Source of the DNA: Dallia pectoralis
Lineage: Eukaryota > Chordata > Actinopteri > Esociformes > Umbridae
Assembly: GCA_029465975.1 (NCBI GenBank)
Contig: CM055730.1
Span: forward strand, 12,265,934-12,329,933
Direction: 5' to 3'
DNA: 64,000 nucleotides
Shown here: positions 27,306 through 40,600 of the stretch, piece by piece
Layout: every line of letters begins with the position of its first letter
Position numbering within the stretch: position 1 is the stretch's first letter
Made by a program: the position numbers and the translations under genes
The notes under the pieces: model-generated
Databases searched by the model: none
The model's input: only the letters and a program-made list of their open reading frames with translations
Told to the model about the DNA's origin: nothing

Positions 27306-30300
27306 TTTCAGGGTCACATGGAAGGGGAGGTATGGGGCCTGGCTGCACACCCTCTACTTCCCATATGTGCCACAGTGAGTGACGATAAAACCCTCCGGAT
27401 ATGGGAGCTCTCCACCAACCACCGCATGTTAGCTGTACGCAAACTTAAAAAAGGTTAGCTAATGTCGCTATCCTCGTCAACGAATGACTTATTCATTTCT
27501 GTCAGCGTCAAGCGTAAGGCACTCCAGTGTCACCTTCTGTTCCTGTGTCTGTCAGTCAGTCCGGATGTCCATTTTGGCAGTGTGTAACTTTGTGTGTGTG
27601 TGTGTGTCAGGTGGAAGATGCTGTGCTTTTTCCCCTGATGGTAAAGCCTTAGCCGTGGGTCTCAATGATGGTAGTTTCTTGGTAGTGAATTCTGACACTC
27701 TGGAGGACCTGGTGACGTTCCATCACAGGAAGGAGTCAATCTCTGACATCAGGTTTTCACAAGGTAACTTTCGACATCTGTCCTGGTACGGCAATCTTCT
27801 GACTGGTTTGCTTGAGCTGAGATTGAGCTCAGTTTGGTTTATTCCAGTTTGTGTAACATAACACTGTTAATATTTTGACATATTTCATATTTCACAGATT
27901 TGTATAATGTATGCTGTTAGATGTCACTCAATAGTGTTATTCCACAGCAGGCTGAGGTACTAACGTCTGGTTCCATGACTTCCTCCTCAGATGTTGGTAA
28001 ATACCTTGCTGTGGCCTCCCATGACAACTTTGTGGATATCTACAATGTTCTGTCCAGCAAACGGGTGGGCATCTGCAGAGGAGCATCTAGCTACATCACT
28101 CATATAGACTGGGACTCACGTGGTGAGTTTGTGGTGGCAGCAGAGCTTGAATACACGCTAATAGTATGTAGTATGTCTGTAGTATGTATGTAGTCTGTAG
28201 TATGTCTGCAGTATGTAGTATGTCGTAAGTGTGTAGTATGTCTGTAGTGTGTAGTATGTCTGTAGTATGTAGTGAGTACTTTTTTGCCTACGGACTCTCA
28301 TGTTTTATGTCTATGTTGTCTGGGTACTTTGTTTCTAGTTGGGTTTTGTCTTTGGATTTTATGAAGTTTTTTTGTCATAGGTAAATTGCTGCAAGTGAAT
28401 TCAGGTGCTAAAGAGCAAATATTCTTTGAAGCACCCAGAGGAAAGAGGCAAACCATACGAAATTCTGAGGTGAGTCCCAACTAAAGGAAAAATTATACAT
28501 TTATAACTAATACATTACAAATTATTCTTGTATAACTGCTAAACCTGTTCAACTATACATACATCCACACTCTCTAAAGCAAATTAGTGTGTTCTGACTT
28601 GCTTTGTTGACACGCTGCTTAAGTATCATGTTCTGCCTGTGTGGCCACAGCAACTACATCAGCCTCTAGAGCACATCAGCCTCTAGAGCACATCAGCCTC
28701 TAGAGCACAGCAGCCTCTAGAGCACAGCAGCCTCTAGAGCACAGCAGCCTCTAGAGCACAGCAGCCTCTGGAGCACAGCAGCCTCTAGAGCACAGCAGCC
28801 TCTAGAGCACAGCAGCCTCTAGAGCACAGCAGCCTCTAGAGCACTCAATATGATATTTTAGGATCTGGGGATTCTGGGGATTCATGCACACAGGTTGACT
28901 GGACGTGGCGTTTAAATGCCTGGGCTACATAAGTGATACTGCTCTGTGTCCATGGTCGTGGGCTGCCTCTCTGGGTGTACTCGCATACAGGGACAATCCT
29001 TATTAAATGTGAATCTCTGGGTGCTTTATTCTAACAGAGTACATACCTTGTTTTCATCTCTGCATACCTTTTTATTAATAATTATACTATTCAGAGTGTG
29101 TGTGTGTGTGTTTTTGCCTGACAGATAGAGAAGATGGAGTGGGGAACTTGGACTTGTGTTCTGGGTCCCACCTGTGAGGGCATCTGGCCCACACACAGTG
29201 ACATCACAGACGTCAACGCTGCCTCACTCACCAGAGACAAGAAGCTGCTCGCCACCGGAGATGATTTTGGTTTCCTGAAGCTCTTCAGCTATCCAGCCAG
29301 GGTGGGGCCAGAGAGGCACTCAGATGAACCCACAACATTTCACACAATCGACATTGATTTGGACGTGTGTCATTCGGTTGAACTGCATTTTTTACAGTCG
29401 TTTTCTGTGACTCTGTCCACGCCCTCCACAGGGTCAGTACGCCCGCTTCAAGAAGTACGTGGGTCACAGTGCCCATGTCACCAACGTGCGATGGGCACAG
29501 GATGATACGGCGTTACTGACCATAGGTGGAGCTGACACGGCCCTGATGATCTGGGCCCTGGAGAGAGCAGGAGAGGGACGTAAGGAGAACCCTGTGGACA
29601 GCGAGGAGTCCGATGACGACATTGAGGAGGATGGAGGTAAACGGAAATGTTCTCAGGGCTTCTGATTGAAACGGTTCAGTGCACTACAGTGGTACACTAA
29701 CACTACCCGCCCGTTGCTCTGATTGGTTCCCTGTGGGCGTGTGTGTGTGTGTAGGTTATGACAGTGACGTCGCCAGGGAGAAATCCATTAACTACACCAG
29801 TAAGATCTATGCTGTCAGCATCCGGGAAATGTGTGGCATCAAACCCCACCAGCAACTGAAGGAGTTATCCGCAGAGGAAAGGTACACCCACGCTCCTGTG
29901 TCTCCGCCCACAGTTCCCATACAGCTGGGTGATAGGTGGGACTGAACACTGTATTGGGACTTAAAGTGAAGGAGGTGTAACATAAGTCTCAGGGCGTTTG
30001 GCTGTTATAAAGTATGAAGCTATTAAACAATGTTGAATAGTAAGAAATGGAAATTATTGGATTCTAGTCCGACTAACTCTCATAACATCCAAAGATTACA
30101 TATCCATTAAAGGAATAGTTGTGCCATCTGTTGACCAAAATCTGAACTGCACCATTCCTTTTGAATCCCTTCATTTAAGTTTATAGTTACCTACTGTACA
30201 TATCGCAGCATATCTGTGTTGTTTCTGTATCTCTCTGTCTACAGTATTCATCCTTTCAAACCCTCTGAGATAGTCATTGTAGTGTTGACATACAGTTTCG

Positions 30301-33300
30301 TCTTGTTTGTAAGATACAGACTGAGATTACTTTTTAGTACGTCGCTTACGTTATTCGCAAGTAGAAGGCAATGTTAGAATATATAAAATATAGTATATTC
30401 ACTGCTTCCCCAAAAAGGCTATATAAAAGGAGGCCTCATTTTGTGCTCATATGAAGATCTGTATCGATATGTCAATTTTGTGTCCTTCAAAACTATGTGT
30501 GTCATCCTTTACCAATACTTCCTCCACATTAGTCAGCGCTGTTGCTATGATACCATAGATTGTCCTGGGTATGTGGGTGGAGCCCGCTGGGACTGAATGC
30601 CGGGTGCATGTCTTATGTGTGGTCCATCTGTCTGTGATGTTGTGGAACATTGGATGTGCGTGTTTGGTATCTGTCTGGCGTTACGTTGCGTGTGATATAT
30701 AGTGAAGTTATCCTGTCACAATGTTGCATATAGCGTTAGACGCATGTGATTTTGTGTTGTATCTGTTTCTTCCATTCCACACCCATAGAGTGTCATTGGC
30801 AGCATCTCAATAAATCTGAGACTACATAGCAGAGGTTCCCAGGCTAGCGGTTACGGTCCCAATATGGGGCATGAACGTTTCCTGGTAAGGCATCGGACCT
30901 TTATTATGAGTGGCAAAAATATGTTTTTTATTCTGTACCAATATACTGTATAATAACAGATAAATAATGATTTATGCTGGATTCAAGTTGTAAAATGAGC
31001 CAATTTTATGAAGCTATTTTATTTACATTTCCAAAATATATACAATTTGTTTTAGATAAATTATTATAATAAAACGTATTTGGTTGTAGAATTTTGAGAA
31101 ATCAAAGTAAAAGTAAAGTAAAAATGGTGCAGTTTCACATATTAAAGCAATTTGTTATGAATGGGGACTTTGTCCTCAGTTCTTCCATGTATAGACCATA
31201 AAAATTGTTTAACCAGTTGAGCATCATTTAGATTATAAACCAGCTTACAGACAATCTGGTTGTCCCCTCAACATTACTGTCTGTGGTCTCCCATATGACT
31301 GGTGCTGGTTGTCCCCTCAACACTACTGTCTGTGGTCTCTCATATTACTGGTGCTGGTTGTCCCCTCAACACTACTGTCTGTGGTCTCTCATATGACTGG
31401 TGCTGGTTGTCCCCTCAACACTACTGTCTGTGGTCTCCCATATGACTGGTGCTGGTTGTCCCCTCAACACTACTGTCTGTGGTCTCCCATATGACTGGTG
31501 CTGGTTGTCCCCTCAACACTACTGTCTGTGGTCTCCCCTGTGACTGGTGCTGGTTGTCCCCTCAACACTACTGTCTGTGGTCTCTTATATTACTGGTGCT
31601 GGTTGTCCCCTCAACACTACTGTCTGTGGTCTCCCATATGACTGGTGCTGGTTGTCCCCTCAACACTACTGTCTGTGGTCTCCCATATGACTGGTGCTGG
31701 TTGTCCCCTCAACACTACTGTCTGTGGTCTCTCATATGACTGGTGCTGGTTGTCCTCTCAACACTAATGTCTGTGGTCTCCCATATGACTGGTGCTGGTT
31801 GTCCCCTGAACACTACTGTCTGTGGTCTCCCATATGACTGGTGCTGGTTGTCCCCTCAACACTACTGTCTGTGGTCTCCCCTATGACTGGTGCTGGTTGT
31901 CCCCTCAACACTACTGTCTGTGGTCTCCCATATGACTGGTGCTGGTTGTCCCCTCAACACTACTGTCTGTGGTCTCCCCTATGGCGCTGGATGGTGTCTG
32001 CAGAAACACTTAATATCTCTATTGTGTTTTAACTTGCATTCCTTTGGAGGCAGGGCATTGTCAAGTAAGTATGTAACTAATGCATGCCTAATAATGCAGT
32101 AAGTATGTAACTAATGCATGCATAATAATGCAGTAAGTATGTAACTAATGCATGCATAATAATGCAGTAAGTATGTAACTAATGCATGCATAATAATGCA
32201 GTAAGTATGTATCTAATGCATGCATAAATAATGCAGTAACTATGTAACCAATGCATGCATAATAATGCAGTAAGTATGTCACTAATGCATGCATAATAAT
32301 GCAGTAAATATGTCACTAATGCATGCATAATAATGCAGTAAGTATGTCACTAATGCATGCATAATAATGCAGTAAATATGTCACTAATGCATGCATAATA
32401 ATGCAGTAACTATGTAACCAATGCATGCATAATAATGCAGTAAATATGTCACTAATGCATGCATAATAATGCCGTAAGTATGTAACCAATGCATGCATTC
32501 TCTGGTAGCTATTGGATGTGGGCGGAATTTCCATTATTTATTTTCAGTAAAAGTGTAGCAGTTGGTTGCGTGGGCAGATATGGCATTTCTAACATTCAAA
32601 TTAGTTTGTGGTCCAGGGATCTGAATATAATGTAAACCATGTTCATGTGGTATGTTTATGTCTATGTATGTTGATTATCATGTATATCCCATGGGTGTCA
32701 ATATCACATATCTTCCTCTAATCCTTGAGGAAGTAATGTGAATTATACCTTTTTATTCCAGATAGGTTAGTGTCATTTGATTTGTGATAAATTCATCTTT
32801 TTATAGTGATTGTAGAGCATCCTCAGTAATGCAGGATACACCTTTCTCCTACTCTCTCTTCATCCACTGAACTTGTGGAGCCCCAGAAATCGGAACGTTT
32901 TGTTTTTCCCTTAACTCCTCGAGTGATTAGACGGAGATACTGACACATTCCTATCTCCCTGTGCTTCTCCTCTTCCTCCTCCTCCCTCCCTGCCCTCTTA
33001 GGAGTTCTATTGTCCAGGTTTCACAGGAAGCCCCTGGTACGGCCCAGTCCCCTAATCACTCTGTAGACCAATGTGCTCTCTCACCCCACACTACTCCTCT
33101 CTCACCCCACACTACTCCTCTCTCACCCCACACTACTCCTCTCTCACCCCACACTACTCCTCTCTCACCCCACACTACTCCTCTCTCACCCCACACTACT
33201 CCTCTCTCACACCAAACTACTCCTCTCTCACCCCACACTACTCCTCTCTCACCCCACACTACTCCTCTCTCACCCCACACTACTCCTCTCTCACCCCACA

Positions 33301-34608
33301 CTACTCCTCTCTCACCCCACACTACTCCTCTCTCACACCACACTACTCCTCTCTCACCCCACACTACTCCTCTCTCACCCCACACTACACCTCTCTCACC
33401 CCGCACTACTCCTCTCTCACCCCGCACTACACCTCTCACCCCGCACTACTCCTCTCTCACCCCGCACTACTCCTCTCCCACCCCGCACTACTCCTCTCTC
33501 ACCCCACACTACTCCTCTCTCACCCCACACTACTCCTCTCTCACCCACACTACTCCTCTCTTATTCTGGCATGCTGAAACAGTCAGTCAGAGCATGGTTC
33601 ACAGCAGGTGGGAATGATGGGCTAACAGCTCACCAGGCTGCTTGTTGCATGAGCCTTTATATTTATATATATATAGCCTAGGTTCTAGTTATGCTGTGGG
33701 TCAGTTCGGACTCTGACCTGTGTCCTCTAAATCTCTGACTTGGTTCTGTCCAACTGCTATCAAGGGGATCCAGGTAAAGTGGGTGACGTGTGTCTTGTTT
33801 GTTCTAACGTGGCTCCGGTTCCCATTGTCTCCGGTTCCCGTTGTCTCCGGTTCCCATTGTCTCCGGTTCCCGTTGTCTCCGGTTCCCATTGTCTCCGGTT
33901 CCCATTGTCTCCGGTTCCCATTGTCTCCGGTTCCCGTTGTCTCCGGTTCCCATTGTCTCCGTCTCTCTGTTCTGACTGTTTGTCCGAGCATGGTGACGGT
34001 CAACTTCTTCCCGTCTGATCACGGCTGCATCTCAGCATCCAGACTGCAGAGCTTAACGGCCACTGGGTCAGATCTCTTTTCCATCTTATTTTTCCTGTTC
34101 CAGTAGAGAGGTGGACCGAGGACGACGTCCTCCATCGTAACAATCCGGCCTTAGCGTAGATCATTTTTCAGTCAGTCGGAGATAATTCACTACGTATTTG
34201 ACCTGTGGTGTTGTGTCATAACACTTCATATAATGCTGATGAACCAATTACAGACAGTAATGTTAAAGGTAGGAGTCTGAGCACATTAGCAGTCCACGCT
34301 GCCTTAGCTACACACACACACACACTGCTACAGCATGGGTTTGATTCCCGCCTACTTCGGTTCAATATAAAGCATAAAATCCCCCCAAAACTATAATAAC
34401 CAGAATATACACATATAAGCCATAGTCTGATAGCCTGAGGAAACAGGAGAAAGTATACGATGGAAATATAAGCTTCGTGCCATGCAAAAAACATCCAAAC
34501 GATGCTGACTAAAGGCTGCTCAGATAGGAACAGTTGAGTCTATGAGCTGTAATACATTAAACCCATGCATGTGACTCTGGCGATCACTGTTGAGCTCTGA
34601 TGCTTCAC

Positions 34609-34641
<33 letters not shown>

Positions 34642-37600
34642 CCCTGTAGTTATACCAGGCCATTGCACACAGTGATGGTGCTGTATAACCAGCGCTTCTG
34701 CATCCTCATCACAACGGTTGGATTCCTGTAGGGATTTAAACTTTAATATGTGTTTTCCTTTGAACCGGTAGTGTCTTGTGTGTGTGTGTGTGTGTGTGTG
34801 TCTGTGTGTGTCTCTCTGTGTATATCTGTGTGTGTGTGTGTATCTGTGTGTGTCGGTGTGTATCTGTGTGTGTCTGTGTGTGCGTGTGTGTATCTGTGTG
34901 TGTATCTGTGTGTGTCTGTGTGTATCTGTGTGTATCTGTGTGTATCTGTGTGTATCTGTGTGTGTCTGTGTGTATCTGTGTGTATCTGTGTGTGTCTGTG
35001 TGTGTCTGTGTGTATTTGTGTGTGTCTGTGTGTGTCTGTGTGTGTCTTTGTGTATCTGTGTGTGTCTGTGTGCTCACTGGAGCATTTACACTTTTAAGTG
35101 AACCTTTGGTTTAGGAGCAGTAGCTTTTATTCTTCCATTAATGGCCCTGTTTGTGTCAGATATTAGTTGGATTCTGTATGAGTTGTATTAAAAGAACAAC
35201 CTTGCTGAGACTTGTGGATTAAAACCCAAAAATGATCCTCAGATCTCAGCAAGGCCACATTATTGGGAAATCTAAATTCGTTCTGACAGGAACAGTCACT
35301 TAATTTTTTTTAATTTTTTTTTTTAGTTAGGTCAGAGATGACGTTGCTCATTGTGGCTTCTTGCCCTACATGTTAAATGTGGCCTCACCTAACTGGTAAA
35401 TGTGTCGTCGTATTTGGTTGTCATGTAGAGGTTTCCCCTGATTGACATTGTAAATGTGGTGTGCACACCTTGTTGATATCTGTGCAGTGTCTGGTTCAAA
35501 AGTCATCATGTGGAAAAAGTCATGGGAAAATGTATGTATTTAATGTAGCACGGTCTGTATCGTGTTACAACTGTGTACTTGTCAAGTACAGTTTTATGAG
35601 GCAAACTATACGTTTCTGTATTTATAAACAGTAGGGCCATTTGGAGTAATGAACATGCAATTATATACAATAGCAATGCTAATACTGTTTCTGTTCATTC
35701 GTTAACTATTCTTCAAGTTGTAGTTGGTAACATGGATGTTTCACTAATGGAAAAGCAACCCAACTGTAATATGTACATTAGTAAAAGGAAAGATACTGTA
35801 GAAAAACATGGCCGTGTTCCAGAGGATCAAAACCCCAACGTTTCATAGGGTAAATTGATTTCCTGATTTGCTAATTATAATATTGTCAAGTTGGAAGATA
35901 ATTTGTAGCATTTGTTGCATGCTGCCATCCTCACAAGCACTCCGGTATAAGTCAACAAGTGAAATACCCTGTGAAATCTATATCCCCGGATCCTGGTTCT
36001 GTAGACAAACAATGTGCTTCGTGAAGATGCAGCATTGAATACCCCTAAGATAATCTAAAACGTTTTGTGAGTTGTTGGGCTTGTAAACATTTTTGTATTT
36101 TCACTTTTTATACATTGGTTTTATGTCGGCACTCCCTATTTTAATTAGCTTAATGCACATGTTGCCTACTGCGGAAAAACTAGGGAATGGACAACAAATA
36201 ACAACCCTCTATGTGGCATTGCTGTGTTTTCTAATGAAATCACTCTGATAAAAAACAGAGTATGTTTGTATTCATGTTAGTATATATATTTATCAGAGGC
36301 AGAACTACCTGTTCTCGCTCTGCAGGCCTCCTGTCAGCCGAGCTGCTCCACAACCAGAGAAGCTGCAGAAGAACAATATAACCAAAAAAAAAAAGCTTGT
36401 TGAGGTTCGTAACCGTACGGTCACAGAAAACACTTTTACATGCAGTGTTGCTTCCGTGTTTGGTGTGTGACTGGACCTGGTAACCTGTGTACTTCAGGAC
36501 CTGATACTGGATCACGTGTTCGGGTTCAGGGGCTTCGATTGTCGTAACAACCTACACTACCTCAACAACGGTGCGGACATCGTCTTCCACACGGCGGCCA
36601 CGGCCATGGTGCACAGTCTCACCACCGGTACAGCCGCACGGTCACGCTGCCGAACACCGTGTTCGGTATTCACCTCAGAACTTATTGTGTAAGCATGGGT
36701 GCGTTCGAAACGGCGGCTGACTGTGTATTCGACGCTGACTCTTTACAGGGACTCAGAGTTTCTACCTGGAACATACTGATGACATCCTCTGCTTGACTGT
36801 CAATCAACATCCAAAATACAAAAATGTCATTGCTACCGGACAGATTGGTATGTAATGCGCCGCCGCCCTCAAAGAACATGATTTTGTTATTGGGTTTGTG
36901 TTACGCACGTATTCGTTCTTATTATTCATTACATTCGCGCATGGAATGAGTGTGTACAAGAGAGAAAAATAAATTAAATGCAACGGCCTTTGTCGTTTGC
37001 TGTTTGCCGTTTGCCGGTGACTCATCTGCCTTGTCACATTTTCTTTTCATTTGGTGCTAGAATCAATTTTTACCGGTGCTTTATTTCATATTACCTTCGG
37101 CGGCATCCGAGTGGGCACTCACTTTAGATTTCATTTGTTCTTTTGCGGCCTCATTTCCATCGCTCACACACTACAGGTGAAGTGACTGACCTACCAGGTA
37201 AAACACTTTCCCCCGTTTTATCCAATAGGTTGATTCTCTTGCTGTTCCGCCGCTGTTTCCCAGTGGCCTGTCCTGTTCCACTTAGCCTGTCCTTAGCCTC
37301 GTCCCGTGCCTGTCTCCCTGTGTATTCGTCCGTATTGATTTCATCTATATCCCCTGTGGAGACATTCTGTCTGCAGAGACACACATGCTGTATCCACCTG
37401 ATCGGAGTATTCTGTTTGTTCCTCCGCTCTAGGCACCACCCCCTCCATCCACGTGTGGGACGCCATGAGTAAACAAACACTGTCCATCCTACGGTGCTCT
37501 CACACCAAGGGGGTGGGCTACGTCAACTTCAGCGCCACGGGCAAGCTGCTGCTCTCTGTGGGGCTGGAGCCAGAACATAGCATCACTGTGTGGCGCTGGC

Positions 37601-40600
37601 AGGAAGGTGAGGCCACTAGTTGTGTACAGTGAAATATTGAGCGATATCCAGTTTTTTTTATTGGGACCAGAAGTCCCCACAAGTATCTAAGTATCTGTTC
37701 CAATGTATTTGGTGCGGGGAATAAGGCTATTTCGTGGTTAGGGGTTTGTTTTGGGGTTTTCATTTTCAGGTTCCCACATATTGACAAAATGTGCGCGTGT
37801 GTTCTCCCTTCTCCAGGTGCAAAGGTTACCAGTAAAGGAGGCCATCCAGACAGGATCTTTGTTGTGGAGTTCCGGCCAGACTCAGATTCTCAGTTTGTGT
37901 CTGTTGGGATCAAACACATCAAGTTCTGGACTCTGGCTGGAGGCTCTCTGATGTATAAAAAAGGAGTTGTTGGCTCGGTGGAGGATGGCAGGATGCAGAC
38001 CATGTTGTCTGTGGCTTTTGGTGCGGTGAGTAAAGACATACTCAAAGACCAGTGTAATCAGGCATGTAATCAGGCATTTGTTCCGCCATTCATTTAAGGA
38101 CCATTGACTGTTGAGTGGTTCTGGTGATCCCGCCCTGTGTGGCTTCTCTTCCCCCAGAACAACCTAACATTCACGGGTGCCATAAACGGGGATGTGTACG
38201 TGTGGAAGGACCACTTCCTTCTCCGTGTCGTGGCCAAAGCCCACACCGGTCCAGTGTTCACTATGTACACCACACTGAGGGACGGTCTCATCGTCACCGG
38301 GGGCAAGGAGAGACCGTGAGTTCACTACTGATGCATCACTAATAATGAGCCACGTTCTGTAACTCTCACACACAGGTTTTCAAAAGTAAACAATACAACT
38401 GGAACAACTGTTGATGATGATGATGGATAATGATTATAATGTGTGCTCTTCCTCAGTACAAAGGAGGGCGGAGCAGTGAAACTCTGGGACCAGGAGATGA
38501 AGCGCTGCAGAGCATTTCAGCTGGAGACGGGACAGACCGTTGAGTGTGTGAGGTCTGTTTGTCGGGGCAAGGTTAGTTCTACGCACCAGCACACACCAGC
38601 ACGCACGCACACACCAGCACGCACGCACACACCAGCACGCACGCACACACCAGCACGCACGCACACACACACCAGCACGCACGCACGCACGCACACACAC
38701 ACCAGCACGCAGACACCAGCACGCAGACACCAGCACGCACACAACAGCATGCACACACCAGCACGCACACACCAGCACGCACACACCAGCACACACATAC
38801 ACACACACCAGCACACACATACACACACACCAGCACGCACACACACACACCAGCACGCACACACCAGCACACACACCAGCACGCACAAACCAGCACGCAC
38901 ACACACACACACCAGCACGCACACACCAGCACGCACACACACACACACCAGCACGCACACACCAGCAAGCACACACACACACACACCAGCACGCGCACAC
39001 CAGCACACACACACACCAGCACACACACCAGCATGCGCACACCAGCACACGCACACCAGCACACACAAACACACACCAGCACACGCACACACACACACAC
39101 CAGCACGCACACACCAGCACACACACACACCAGCACGCACACACCAGCACACACACACACACCAGCACGCGCACACCAGCACACGCACACACACCAGCAC
39201 GCACACACCAGCACGCACACACCAGCACGCACACACCAGCACACGCACACCAGCACACACAAACACACACCAGCACAGGCACACACACACACACACACCA
39301 GCACCAGCACACACCAGCACACACACACACCAGCACGCACACACCAGCACACACACACACCAGCACACACACACACCAGCACACACACACACCAGCACAC
39401 ACACACACACACACACCAGCACGCACACACCAGCACACACACACCAGCACACACACACACCAGCACGCAGACACACCAGCACACACGCACCAGCACACAC
39501 GCACCAGCACACACACACACCAGCACACACACACCAGCACGCACACACACCAGCACCCACGCACCAGCACGCACCACCAGCACACACACAACAGCACACA
39601 CACCAGCACGCAGACAACAGCACGCACACCAGCACACACACCAGCACACACACACACACCAGCACACACACACACTCAGCCGAAAGCAGTTGTAATACCT
39701 GAACATATTTCTGGCAATTTTCATTTTGATGTATTGGTTATCAATCTTCGGTAAAATTGCTCTCTTATTGGATGGACTGGGGATTAGACTGTAGATTTGA
39801 TTTGTTTTCATGAGTCAGCATTTCATTTCCCTTATTAATAACTGAAAATTATGCTGGATGCTCATTCACACTCTGTTGGTCCTTGTTTATCTTCCCTGAA
39901 CTGGTACAGAACATTTGTTACAGATATTCGGGATCCGAGAAGGTAATAGTGCCTCAGATTCACTTATTTCTTTCATAGAAAATAAGTAATTTGGGTGGAA
40001 ATTGCTTTGTTGGTGTTCCTGTGACTGTCAGACTGTAGCAGTGTCTAGTAACCCCTAGCCCACCCAGCAACATTAGCCACAATGGATGCATTATGGAAGA
40101 TGTGACATGACAGTTGCATTATGGGGGATGTGACATGGCAGTTGCAGTATCGGAGATGTGACATGGCAGTTGCATTATGGGGGATTTGACATGGCAGTTA
40201 CAGTATCGGAGATGTGGCATGGCAGTTGCAATATGGGAGATGTGACATGGCAGTTGCATTATGGGAGATGTGACATGGCAGTTGCAGTATAGGAGATGTG
40301 ACATGGCAGTTGCAGTATAGGAGATGTGACATGGCAGTTGCAGTATCGGAGATGTGACATGGCAGTTGCATTATGGGAGATGTGACATGGCAGTTGCATT
40401 ATGGGAGATGTGACAAGGCAGTTGCAATATAGGAGATGTGATATGGCACTTGCAGTATCGGAGATGTGACATGGCAGTTGCATTATGGGAGATGTGACAT
40501 GGCAGTTGCATTATGGGGGATGTGACATGCCAGTTACAGTATAGGAGATGTGACATGGCAGTTGCAGTATTGGAGATGTGATATGGCACTTGCAGTATCG

